A stretch of 64,000 bases of DNA from Impatiens glandulifera (taxonomy: Eukaryota > Streptophyta > Magnoliopsida > Ericales > Balsaminaceae): positions 23,412,308 to 23,476,307 of the forward strand of contig NC_061867.1 of NCBI RefSeq assembly GCF_907164915.1, read 5' to 3'. Positions within the stretch are counted from its first letter, which is position 1. Every line of letters starts with the position of its first letter. This document shows positions 1 through 10,852 of this stretch, piece by piece. Made by a program: the position numbers and the translations under genes. The notes beneath the pieces were generated by a model. The model searched no databases. It was not told where the DNA came from and saw only the letters and a program-made list of their open reading frames with translations.

Positions 1-13
1 ATTAGAAATAAAA

Positions 14-20
<7 letters not shown>

Positions 21-62
<42 letters not shown>
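21..62. repeat. (TA)n microsatellite
   Basis: Twenty-one perfect TA units near the left edge of duplication copy 1. The same position in copy 2 (25875-25918) holds a similar run, so the repeat predates the duplication. Confidence 0.95.
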
Positions 63-65
<3 letters not shown>

Positions 66-1225
66 GAACGTAAAAATAATTAATTATTTTTCTCAGTTTC
101 TATTAATTATTTTTCATTTTTTATATTATCCATTAGAGATGGAGGACGAGACCTCTCTGCAAAATTTTTTTTTTATTATTGAACAAATTTATAAAAATGA
201 GTTGTAATGGCCTGGAAAAGATATAATTTATTATAAATTAAGAGTTTATTATTTGTACTAAATTATATTACTTTTAATCTAAATGATATTTTATTCCTAA
301 TCTTTCTCGCAACTATGAAGTTTGGGTTATCAATGTAATAACTATTAAAAACTCATAAAAATATTATAGTTGTTTTAATATTTTTGAAAAGAATATTTAA
401 ATGATTATAAATTTGTATACTTTTGACTAAGAATATCATGTTTCATTGATACTGAAAATACACTTTTATTTTATTAATTATATATTACCATCTATAAACC
501 TAGCATACTAGTCATGCTTGTAAGATCGAGACCACTCAACAACGCGGAACACTCATCACAGAATACAAGCTCGAGCGCGCCATAGCCTGCCTACGACCAA
601 GGAATCAACCAAGCGTCAAAAAGCATCGTTTTACCTAGAACTTCATCCCGTTCCACACAATGTCGAAACAACGCAATTACTTCATTTGAATACATTAAAA
701 AATACTATTCTCGGATAATTCACAAAATGACGTGATTATCGGTCATTTTAAAGATTACTTCTTGAAAAATAAATTTATCATTGACTCTGACCAAAGATCA
801 TTTTCCCCATATCTCGAAGGCATCATGGTTCCCATGGCGGGAGAAATCGCATGAAGACTATGCACGTCATTAAATATATTCTTTTTTTTTTCTTCTGAAA
901 TTGCATGTGTGGGATTGAGATCCTAAGGTAGTGTCTATTATAAAAGAATCCCTTCATCATTCTAAATAGGTGATATAATATTATAGACTATTCCAAGAGC
1001 TTCACTAAGTTTATAAGAATATCTCTAAATGGTATACAATCATTTTATCTATAACATAAGTTACAATTCAAATTTGAATTTTACATATTTGAGTTTTTGT
1101 GTTATTATATACTGTCATTTCATTTGTTGATTGCAAATAAATCTTGCATGATTTAGAAACATTTTAGAAACTTTATGTTGAATTGAATTCATTCATTCAC
1201 TTTAAACAAAAACGTCTAATATTTT

Positions 1226-1254
1226 AAATTTCAAAAATATCGGTTTGTTATTCT
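1226..1254 (+). repeat. 29-bp inverted repeat, left arm (copy 1)
   Basis: These 29 bases are the exact reverse complement of 4283-4311. The core is 'caaaaatatcggtttgtta'. The two arms enclose about 3.0 kb. The same pair, also perfect, occurs in the second duplication copy. Confidence 0.9.
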
Positions 1255-4200
1255 TGTGCTCTATATAAAAATTGCAACCCGAGGACGATCCAAGTAGTTT
1301 TTAAATGTAAAGAGAGTATTTCTAAACCATTTTTAAACGATTTTGTGAATGTTCGCTCAATTTCACAATTTTGAATAAAACACTCGGTTTTTTTATTGCA
1401 TATTAATTGTTACTGTATAAGGGAAGTTTTCTATAAACTTAAAATTTTATTTTGGATCAAAATCACAAAATCTAATTTTTTGGGGATGGCTCAATTTTTC
1501 GTGGAATCTATCATGACACCCTTACATGTTAAATTAGGACCTCTAGAATGTGTAAAAACATTGAGTATATTGGGGAGGGTCTTTCAACATGTTGAGGAGG
1601 AGCTTTATATATGTTGAGAAGGTAAAAAAAATCATGATTTGGATGTTTCAAACTCTAGTTGGAGGTTGAAGTTTATCGAGGTCGCCTCCCTCCCTGTCAA
1701 GACGATCGAGATCAAAGGCCCTTTAACAATGCGAATGAGCAACCTACATTTCGACCAAAGGCTCTCGCTCATTGTTCAACCGATACCCTTTTGTTTGTTG
1801 ACTTGTTCTATGTGCCCGTTGACTGTAGATCACCCCACGCCCATAACCATAACTCGCGGGTCAAGCACTTGACCCAATTGCCTTAGGGTCTATTTACTAC
1901 TAACTTTTTACATTTCAATGTTTTTATCATTTTTTAGGTTGTCCTTGATATTTTTTTTAAATCCAAAAATATATAAAAACGCTTTAAATTATTTTTACAA
2001 CAAAAACATTAAAAATATTCTACTTGGGACAATTTGATTTCCTTTCTCTATTTTATCATTATATTTTTATATAGTATATACAACTTACACTCCAAAAAAA
2101 TCAAAATTGGGTTTTAATGTTTATTAAGAAAAATATGTATTACTTAAATATTAACTTTATTGGATTCCAAGCACGGAGCAGAATTTGAATATCTGCAGGA
2201 ACTGGAGTTTACCGTTTTTTAAACTCACTAAAATTGAAAGCATTATAAACAGATAATTCATTTATTTTTTTAGCTTTTTAGCTTTTATTCAGAATGTTAC
2301 GACTTCAAAATCATTCTAGGCCTGTCTAGAATGATCTCTTAAACTTGTGGTTTTTTTCCTGTTTTTGAGAATTTTTAATGAAATGACGCTGAATCGTTTT
2401 TCCCAAAAAAATTAACTTTATTGTTCATAGTTTTCAGGTTCAAATTCGATCCAATATTAATATGTGTGTTTAAATTTATTTGAATTTTAATACCTTAGAT
2501 ATCAATAGGATTGGATAATTCTAAATAAAATAAATGTAAAATTAATAATTTCAAATATTGCTTAAATATTTAAATTAGAGACCATTGCTTATATGGATAT
2601 GGAGGACAAAATGCTAAGACTGTATCCCTAGTGTAACCAAATTCAAAACTATGAAACAAAATCTTTAAAATGCATTTAAATAAGTAAAATATATTTTTTC
2701 CTAATTTCGTATAAAGAAAAAAATTAGGAGCTACTCTTTTATAAACCAACGAAAGTTATCCACAAATTTGAACCAAATTATAATTATTTTTAAAAAAACA
2801 TTTGAATATAAGAAGCAAAGATGGTTTGTCTTAGGGTAATGTCAACTACTCAAATTTTATAAAAACAATTAAAATAAACAAAATGTTTTAGCTTTTATTT
2901 TTAATATATTATTACTTTAAGATTAAAAAAATAAGTAATGATAAATATACGTTATTAAATAAACTTAAATTAAAAAGTGTATAATATATGAAATTAAGTG
3001 ATATTTTATTTTATAACCAACAACACGAGTATTTCAATAATCTCATTATATATTAATAGATCTAATACACAAATTATAAATACTCACGTTCAATGTTGAA
3101 TTGACTCTCACAATATGCGATCAAACATACATCATACCACAATATCAACGCCAAATTTTTAGATCGCGGGATCTACTCTAGAAAACCAACCTATAGAGTT
3201 CTTGTATACAAGTAATTGTCAAACATATCAATAAATATTAAAACTAACATTTAGTAAATTTATGTAACCATGAAGCAAAATATTTTACAGTCACTATAAT
3301 ATGTCCCATGTCAATCCTAACATAAATATGATTTTAAAAATCATGATTCTTAACCTAGATATTTGAATTGGAATGACTCTTCACATATCTTCCATGTAAT
3401 GAATGAACGATAAAATATTTATAATTGCAAGGTCTCTATCACTTTTCATTTGTGATAATATATTTATCAATTCAATAATTACAATTTAAAGTGAAAGTTT
3501 TCATACACGACAAAAATAACTTAACAAAATAAATGATAACATACGACAAAAGAGTGAAAATGAATTGGAATACAAAATTAAAATTAAAATCAAAACAATT
3601 AATTGTTTTAGAGAGGTGTAACTCATTTCATTTATTCACTAAATCGTTCAAAATACAACTTAGTAAAAATAAAAATGGAGGGAACAAACAGAAAAAAAGA
3701 AGTCGGCTCAAGAGAAAAACTAATTTCATGGGATCCCTGGGATCCCTCTTTTTCCTGTTTAATCTTGCTCATTTCAAGGGGTTTCCAACTGCTCCATTGA
3801 TAAGAACATCCTTCCGAAGATGTGATTCTAGAGGATGAATTTCCGTGGAAATTATATAAATATATATAACATTTTATAAAGAATCTTCGTTCTTTCATTG
3901 ATTCCTTAGAGAATCGTCTTTTTCTCTCCATTCGAGTAGGTGCTTTGGTTGACTTTGATTCATCAAGGGTCCAGACCCAAAGCTTCTGTCAAGTGGGCAT
4001 ACCCCGCATGAAAGTAGTTTTTATAGGGATGGTAGATTTTATTTGATAAGAAGGAAATTAATCTAAAAATTACATAAGATGGAAGAAACGACTTAGATAG
4101 AAAACATCTACTACTAGCATAAGTAATTTCCACATTTGAGGAATTCTAAAAAACAACCAACAAAATAAATATATTTTGAGAAATATTAGAATGAATCATA

Positions 4201-4282
4201 CACGTTTCCAAAAATAGAAGTGAGTGAACCCCATTAAATGTTTTTCATAGTAAATCATTAGGCACTTCAGATTTATAAATAA

Positions 4283-4311
4283 AGAATAACAAACCGATAT
4301 TTTTGAAATTT
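4283..4311 (-). repeat. 29-bp inverted repeat, right arm (copy 1)
   Basis: Exact reverse complement of 1226-1254. Similarity ends sharply on both sides of the arms, so this is a short discrete pair and not the edge of a long palindrome. Confidence 0.9.
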
Positions 4312-4842
4312 AGGAATTTGTGCATGAGGACTATTAATATATTTCAAATAAATGAACATTAAAGAGAATACTTATGGTTATGGTTCTACAAACTATTAAA
4401 TATAACTTTAATTTTTATAAAATAAAAAATTATTTGCACAGTATTATTTTTAATTTATTAAATCTCAACAAGTTTTTAACTATATTTTAACAAAACTTTA
4501 ATAAAAATTATAAAAATTTGTCATGTTTATAATTCAACATTAGTGAGTGCAATTATTTTATATATATTGTATCTTTCCTCTACTCCCTTTATTTCCTCTA
4601 TTTCACCATTAATAAAAAAATTATATGAATTTATCATATATTTAACTCCTATAAGAATTGGTCATATACTTAACTTCTTAAATTTTATTTTGATAAACAA
4701 AATATATTATTTTTATTTTAAAATAATTTAACTATATAAGAGAAATATAAAAGATATATATATATATATATAAATATATTTGAAGTCAAATAACTTTTTT
4801 AATTAATTACTAAAAGAAGATTAAAATATTAAGTAAAAAAGT

Positions 4843-5046
4843 AATTATGTAATCTATATGAAATCTCCATAATTTAATTTGATCATATCAACAATATAAA
4901 TAAGAAAAAAATAATTGTGTAATCTCTATGAGATCTCCATAATTTAATTTGATCATATCAACAATTTAATTAAGAAAATAAATTAATTGTGTATTCTAGA
5001 TGAGATCTCCATAATTTAATTTGATCATATAAACTACTTAAATAAG
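4843..5046. repeat. tandem repeat, about 71-bp unit, three copies
   Basis: Three successive units share 'atctccataatttaatttga' at spacings of 70-72 bp. The homologous stretch in duplication copy 2 (30336-30527) also has three units, but with a shortened first spacer. Confidence 0.85.
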
Positions 5047-5387
5047 TGAATGTACAAGAATTTTACATATTCTAATTTACATAATTCATATTTCTTCACT
5101 AATGAGTGCTTGTAGAGAGAAAGGAGGAAGGAACACATTAGAGTCATATAACAAAAATATGTGGTGATTTTTCTTAGAGAAATTTAAGAACATATTTATA
5201 TGAAATATAAGGGTTTTTCTTCCCAACATGCGCATGAGCCTAATTCGGTCCAACTCTGGGTGCATGAGTCTTTTCAATCCAACCTTTGTATGCAAATTCT
5301 CAATCAAAGGTTGGGCTGAGATAGTATATATGCCTAGAGTTGGGTCGGATTAGGATGACACGTATATTGAGGAGAAAACTCTAATAT

Positions 5388-5390
<3 letters not shown>

Positions 5391-5420
<30 letters not shown>
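5391..5420. repeat. (AT)n microsatellite
   Basis: Fifteen AT units. Duplication copy 2 has only a short 'atataaatatgtg' here (about 30876), so the run grew or shrank after the duplication. Confidence 0.9.
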
Positions 5421-5426
<6 letters not shown>

Positions 5427-5924
5427 TTAGTATAAGCATACAATCTCGCGAATATTTGGTTATATGACGCTAAAGTTTTGCATCTTCTTCTCTCACTATA
5501 AGCACTCACAAGCTATCACTATCGTGCTATATTATTCATGTTTGTGACTTGAGTTTTCACATAGATATGTTAGATTTATCATGTTTTTAAATTTCGTTCT
5601 AAGACGTGACATGTTAAAAACTTGTTTGGATACATCTTCACTTCTTAACCATCAAACAAAATATAGTGCATATTCTAGACTAAATCAAAAAAATATAAGA
5701 TATAATATAGTGTAGTGTGTCTACATTTTATTAAAGTTTAAGTGATAAATTATTAAAGATTAAAGTTCAATAATTTTTTAATTTGTTAAATTAGTTACAA
5801 ATATATAAAATTTATATTTATATTCTAAATATTTTCTTTAAATAAGATTTATATTGGACGTATTAAATATTCTTGTGTAAGAACATATTTTCAAACACAA
5901 ACATGATCCCTAAGATGCTAAGCT

Positions 5925-7068
5925 AAATTTTATTTCACTAAATTAATATACTACTAATTCTTTATCTTCTAATTATTTTTATTTAAATTTTTTATATCAT
6001 TTTTCTAATTTAAAAAGATTGAATCTTACTATTTTTTTCTTCTAATTCTCTTTTCCTAATATTAATCTTCTTAATTTATATATTGGTTAACTTTACTATG
6101 TTTATAACTATTTGATTTTATTATGTTGGATTAATATTTCAAAATTAATATTATCTAATTTTTTTATTTTTTTTATAACTATTTAATGAAATATTTATTT
6201 AGCTTTAACTTACAACTTTTACTACTACGGAGTAAACATTTTCAGCAATAAAAATGCGAAGACGAAACTTCGAATTAATATAAAAATCACTGATGTTCTT
6301 CAGTTATAATCCTCCCTAGTTATCATCAACAACATGTATCAGCATTTAAATATTGTTGTTTCAATATTTTAAATAATGTTAAGACCTAGAAGCATGATTA
6401 GGATCCTAATAATAATTGGTTAAAAATCAAACGTTAAACAACTGATTTTCAAAAGTCAACTTTATATGAATAAACCTTTTTTAAAAACAGATACGGAGGA
6501 TGAGGTGCGAAACCTATTTCCCGAGTATCACCAATCTATGAACTAAAAGAAACTCCGGACAATACGTTTATATATGTATTCCAACTATTATTGATTTTCA
6601 AAAATCAATTAACAACTCTATTTTAAAATAAATAATTTTTAAAATTAACTATGTTTAAAAATTTAAACTAAATGATTTCTAAAAAAATCAAATTGTGATT
6701 TGATTACTACAAATCCCAGAATTATTTAAAATCTAACTCCGAAATTAATTACTTTTAATTAATTTCAAAAGCTATGAACAATCACTAAATATCTTTTAAA
6801 AATAATATTGAACTCTTTCAAATGCTACCTAAATTCTAACCCAACAATATAAACTCTTTCAAATGATACATAAATTATAAACCAACAAATTTTAGTTAAA
6901 TAAACCATATTGAACTATGTTTAATTCCAATGCTTTTATTGTTTCTAGTTGCTTTTTAATTTCTACGTTTTTCTTCTCTACATTATTTAATAGTAGCTCT
7001 TTCATGGCACCTTTTATGATTGTAAATTCCAAATAAAGTTTATTTGATGAAAAATGTATGCCCATAAT
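5925..7068. other. AT-rich stretch without recognisable genes
   Basis: Begins where the duplication ends. Very AT-rich, with short homopolymer runs and no sustained reading frame or terminal structure that I can support. Confidence 0.6.
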
Positions 7069-7950
7069 CTATTGTTTAAGGACATATGACATGTCAAATA
7101 CACGTCCATTATTAAGAGATCCCTTCGCATCAACCCACAACATTTCTCCAGATTTGTTTTTGGAATCATCTTGACCTTCTTGTATTTATTGTAGTTCATT
7201 ATATTTTTTCTATAATAAATTAAAATGAATAAAATAATTAAATTATAATTTACATTTTAAAACATATGAAATTATTGTCAAATTAAAAAATATACCACAG
7301 TTTTGGTTGTTCGGTCAACACTCCAATTTCCATTTTTCTTTTTGTGATCTCATTTTAAGGTTCTTAAGACTGTTGACTCTCTTCCGAGTTTCATTTCCTT
7401 AAATAAAAAACAAAGTAAACGTTAACAAGTTCAATTTTTTAAATTAATTTACTATTACTCATAAATATTCGTCGATGTTCTTCTAAGATTATTGAACCTT
7501 CGCAGTACACAACTCCTCCATTTTTCGTGTACAAATCTCGATAATTTGCAGGTCTTATGTACCTCTATTCGTATTTAGGATCATCAAATAATTTTTTATT
7601 AAAATTAAATTTTTATCTATAATGTGTGGTGTCTTTCTCAATTCATTTTTAGCCATAGTGACAAAACATCGAATTTTTGCTATAAAAAAAAACTTGTAAA
7701 TATCGCTAAGCATTATCAATCACATTCAATATTTTTTTATGATAATTCATTTAACTTTATTAGATCATTATTATGAAACTATACATATTTTTTAAACTTA
7801 AATTTAATCTAACTTCAAAATTAGTCCACCACAAGTCTCACATCTTGAGGGATTTGATTCCAATTTACGTAAGCTCCCTCCAATATCTTATCACAATATC
7901 TTATCACATTTTTGTTTATCCTCTTTGTGATAGTTAAATTAAAGCTGCAT
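7069..7950 (-). pseudogene. possible remnant of a plant transposase-type gene (En/Spm-like)
   Basis: On the minus strand two short frames look like pieces of one multi-exon protein. The first, about 7940 to 7830, contains KILEGAYVNWNQIPQDVR, which recalls the '..DW..VP..' stretch of plant En/Spm-type transposase proteins. The second, about 7170 to 7069, contains SGEMLWVDAKGSLNNGR and ends in a TAG; if that stop is ignored the frame continues into a lysine- and leucine-rich, coiled-coil-like tail. AT-rich gaps between the pieces could be introns or decay. No catalytic motif is visible. The family call rests on resemblance from memory, so I hold it weakly; it might be another repeat-associated gene. 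Confidence 0.3.
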
Positions 7951-8573
7951 AAATATAAAATTAAAACATGTTAGTATATTTATTTAAACTAAAAAAAAAC
8001 ATGTTAGTTTAATACTTACTTGGCCCCTTCAATCCCAATAAAAATTTTAGATTTTTTAACTTGCATTTCTGTAACATTTATATTCTCAACCTCTTTTTCA
8101 GCAACACCATGAATTAAAATCAGTTTTGATGGTCGTCAAGTAAGATTAAGTGTTACATATTGTGATTGTGATGATGGTTGAATATTTATTAGGGTTAAGG
8201 CATGTTGAACATTTAGTGTAGGTATAGGAGCTTGAACATTTGGTCTGTGTAAAAGAATTTGAACATTTCTAGTTTTTGTAGCCTTCTCCTTTTTCTCCTT
8301 TTTAAAGTATTTTTATGTTTCTTTTGTTGTACTCTCTTTCTTATTCTCCCCTGAAATAGTTAAACCAAATAAGTAAGAATAATTATAATTAATTTCATAT
8401 ATTAATTTCAAATAAACAAAATAAGGCACTAAAATCATACATCAACATATTCAGATTCATATTCAAATTTGGAACTGCACTTTGATTTATATAAAACAAT
8501 CATGAATGAAAATGAAGAAAAACATTAATACAATTCTCAAGCCATTACAAGTAAACAAAACATAAACAACACC
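7951..8573. other. AT-rich stretch, nothing certain
   Basis: May contain upstream parts of the transposase-like remnant, because short charged minus-strand frames occur near 8040-8130. I cannot define an exon or any other feature. Confidence 0.4.

Positions 8574-8609
<36 letters not shown>
8574..8609. repeat. (AAT)12 microsatellite
   Basis: Twelve perfect AAT trinucleotides. Confidence 0.95.
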
Positions 8610-8610
<1 letters not shown>

Positions 8611-8689
8611 TTCATGAATCTAACCAAATCAGAGGATTGAACCCATCCTTCTCCAATGTTCTTGAACTATTCATCATCTCCAATTTTGT

Positions 8690-9316
8690 AATTATTTGAC
8701 TTTCTCAACATCAAAGAAATTAATATATCTTTATGGCTCTATACTATGTTAGGGATAGTATAACTGATAAAGGGATTGATCTAAGCTGTGAGGACTTAAC
8801 ATTTAAGGGTGAGATTATTTATGTAAAGCCAAATGAAAGTTAGATGAAACCTAAGAAGAGGGCAGACAACAAGTCTGGCAAACCAAAACATTACAAAACG
8901 TCAAGGAGTTTTAAGGTTAATGGAATAGCTGGTAACAGGAAGACGTTTGTTAAGCCTAAATCATACACACTACTGACACCACAACATGGGAAATCCATCA
9001 AGATAAATCAAATATGGATTCTCAATGGACTAATTAACTGAGGACCCAACTGAATGTGGTACCAAAAGCTGTAAATATGTTTATTTATAGGTACAACATG
9101 TCAGCTGTTTGGAAGAATCCATCTAGTATTTGGACAGTGATTGCTCTAGACACATGACCGGTGATAGACGACTTCTAACTGAAATAACGAAGTGCACTAG
9201 GCCTAATATCACTTTTGGTGATAACAATAAGGGTAAGACCGTGGGTAAGAGTAAGATTATCCATGGTAACCTAACCATCAACAACATGCTACTTGTTGAA
9301 AACATATCTTATAACC
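8690..9316 (+). pseudogene. Copia gag end and protease fragment
   Basis: The first part (about 8750-9040) is a broken lysine-rich frame, including KPKKRADNKSGKPKHYK, of the kind found between gag and protease in plant Copia elements. From 9127 the frame reads YLDSDCSRHMTGDRRLLTEI, the Copia protease active-site region, usually written WYLDSGCSRHMTGD. Two defects are visible: the expected Trp codon is TAG at 9124-9126, and the catalytic D-S-G is D-S-D. The domain continues to NISYNL and is then cut exactly where LTR family X begins at 9317, so the rest of protease and the integrase are missing. The product would have matured the Gag-Pol polyprotein of a retrotransposon. Confidence 0.7.
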
Positions 9317-10849
9317 TGTTGGGTCAAATTATTTTGACTAAGTGTTGATACAGGTGTATTGAAACAATATTGAAATGTCTTATGAGTTTTGATGCAGGTG
9401 TATTGAAACAATATTTCATGAGACTTGACTCTAATGAGGGTCATTAGACAGATTTTGGCATTAGATGCATAGAATTAGGCGTACAGTCTAACTCATCGGA
9501 GTTAGATGTGTAGTCTAATGAATGCATAGAATTAGACGTACAGTCTAACTCATCGGAGTTAGACGTGTAGTCTAATGAATGCATAGAATTAGACGTACAG
9601 TCTAACTCATCGGAGTTAGACGTGTAGTCTAATGAATGTATAGAATTAGACGTAAGTCTAATATACACGGAATTAGACGTGTAATCTAATATATTTGCAA
9701 TTAGACGGATAGTCTAATTTGTGCGGAATTAGACGTGCAGTCTAACTCAGTGGAGTTAGACGTGTAGTCTAATAGAAAGTGAAAGTTAGACGTGAGTCTA
9801 ACTCCTTCAGACAAGTCTGAGGTAGAACCGGAATTAGACATGCAGTCTAACTCAGTGGAGTTATATGTGCAGTCTAATGGTTATTGGATAATTAGACATG
9901 CAGTCTAATTAGTGAAAGTTAGACGTGAGTCTATCTCCTTCAGACAAGTCTGAGGTAGAACCGAAATTAGACGTGTAGTCTAACTCAGTGGAGTTAGACA
10001 TGTTGTCTAATGGTTATTGGATAATTAGACGTGCAGTCTAATTAGTGAAAGTTAGACGTGAGTCTAACTCCTTCAGACAATTCTGAGGTAGAACCGGAAT
10101 TAGACGTGTAGTCTAACTTAGTGGAGTTAGACATGTAGTCTAATGGTTATTGTAATTAGACGTGAGTCTAATTCTATTAGACCATGCGGTCTAATAGACG
10201 TTATTATTAGAAGGAGATGTTTGATTTCAGTAGACTGATTTTCACAATCCATCTAACTGAAATACGTCTAATGCTCAACTTAAGCAATTTGCTTGAAGCT
10301 AGCATTTTACCTACCCACGTACTATAGTTGTACCCTACTCCTACTCCACTTTCTAGTGAAGATTTGTACAACAGCTATATGTAACCAACCAAGGAATGCC
10401 ACGTAAGAGAATTTTCCTCACATTACTTGTTTTGTAGGTACATCCATGATGGAATATTCGGCGCACTACTAGTGATGTACGGCCACGATCCTTGTGCTCA
10501 TAACTTGCTGTGTATAATGGAGGCTTTCCAATGGAAGAGTGCCACGTATTATTCTAAAAGATTCTACCGTTAGCTCCTGCTCAGTATTTAACAAATATAA
10601 AGCACAACGGACAATCGGCCTTAACAAGAAGAATTGATAACCTTACGAACTTGCCGATCTTGAGAGAATTCAAGCCTTTGATATTCATACTGTGAAGCTG
10701 CTTTCTGATTGTACTGTGTGTGAATCAAGAGAGAGTTAGAATCAAAACACCTTTAGCTGAGTGATATTCTTCATCTTGTAATTGAATAGAAAGTGTTATG
10801 TTCAATAGTGAGCTAAGTGTGTGTAAACTGTATTTGATTCGAATCATAT
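9317..10849 (+). mobile_element. Copia LTR, family X, plus orientation, 3' end missing
   Basis: It starts TGTTGGGTCAAA and is homologous, in opposite orientation, to the LTR at 49945-51490. Similarity runs through the tandem array, then a block with 'gcgccgaatattcc'-type sequence (on the complementary strand), to 'aatcatat' at 10849. The last 0.25 kb or so of the LTR is absent. It interrupts Copia coding sequence: protease on the left and the integrase-RT linker on the right. The left flank ends 'ataacc' and 'ctaacc' lies just right of the break. I read this as an LTR that inserted into, or recombined with, a related element, followed by deletion. Confidence 0.7.
9443..10215. repeat. tandem array of TTAGAC/GTCTAA inverted motifs inside LTR X
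   Basis: The left part has a 57-bp period marked by 'gcatagaattagacg' (9525, 9581). The right part has looser units. Nearly every unit holds TTAGAC followed within 4-6 bases by GTCTAA, a short hairpin-forming pair, and there are dozens of them. It lies in the first half of the LTR, the likely U3 region. Confidence 0.9.
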
Positions 10850-10852
10850 GGC

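Larger units (their letters stand above)
1..5924. repeat. large direct duplication, copy 1 (5.9 kb, left edge cut by window)
   Basis: This block matches 25859-31356 almost end to end in the same orientation, with many small indels and substitutions. Similarity starts at base 1, so the true left edge may lie outside the window. It stops abruptly after the shared 'aagatgctaagct' at 5924 (31356 in copy 2). I recognise no transposase, reverse transcriptase or host gene in it, on either strand. It contains a TA microsatellite, a 29-bp inverted repeat pair, a three-unit tandem repeat and a few moderately GC-rich conserved patches (about 500-700, 1680-1880 and 3700-4020). It could be an unclassified non-autonomous element or a plain segmental duplication; no clear terminal motif or target-site duplication decides this. 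Confidence 0.8.

Noticed and set aside
5086..5307. 73-codon minus-strand frame open in both duplication copies (also 30570-30791)
   Set aside because: It begins at TTG, not ATG, has no known domain, and the copies differ by many amino-acid changes. I keep it as a curiosity only.
9444..9668. Repetitive minus-strand protein with SLDYTSNSDELDCTSNS units
   Set aside because: Translation of the 57-bp LTR array. The inverse-oriented array does not keep the frame.
9443..10215. Could the regular palindromic array be a CRISPR?
   Set aside because: The spacers are themselves repeated, the setting is a plant LTR, and no cas-like gene is present.
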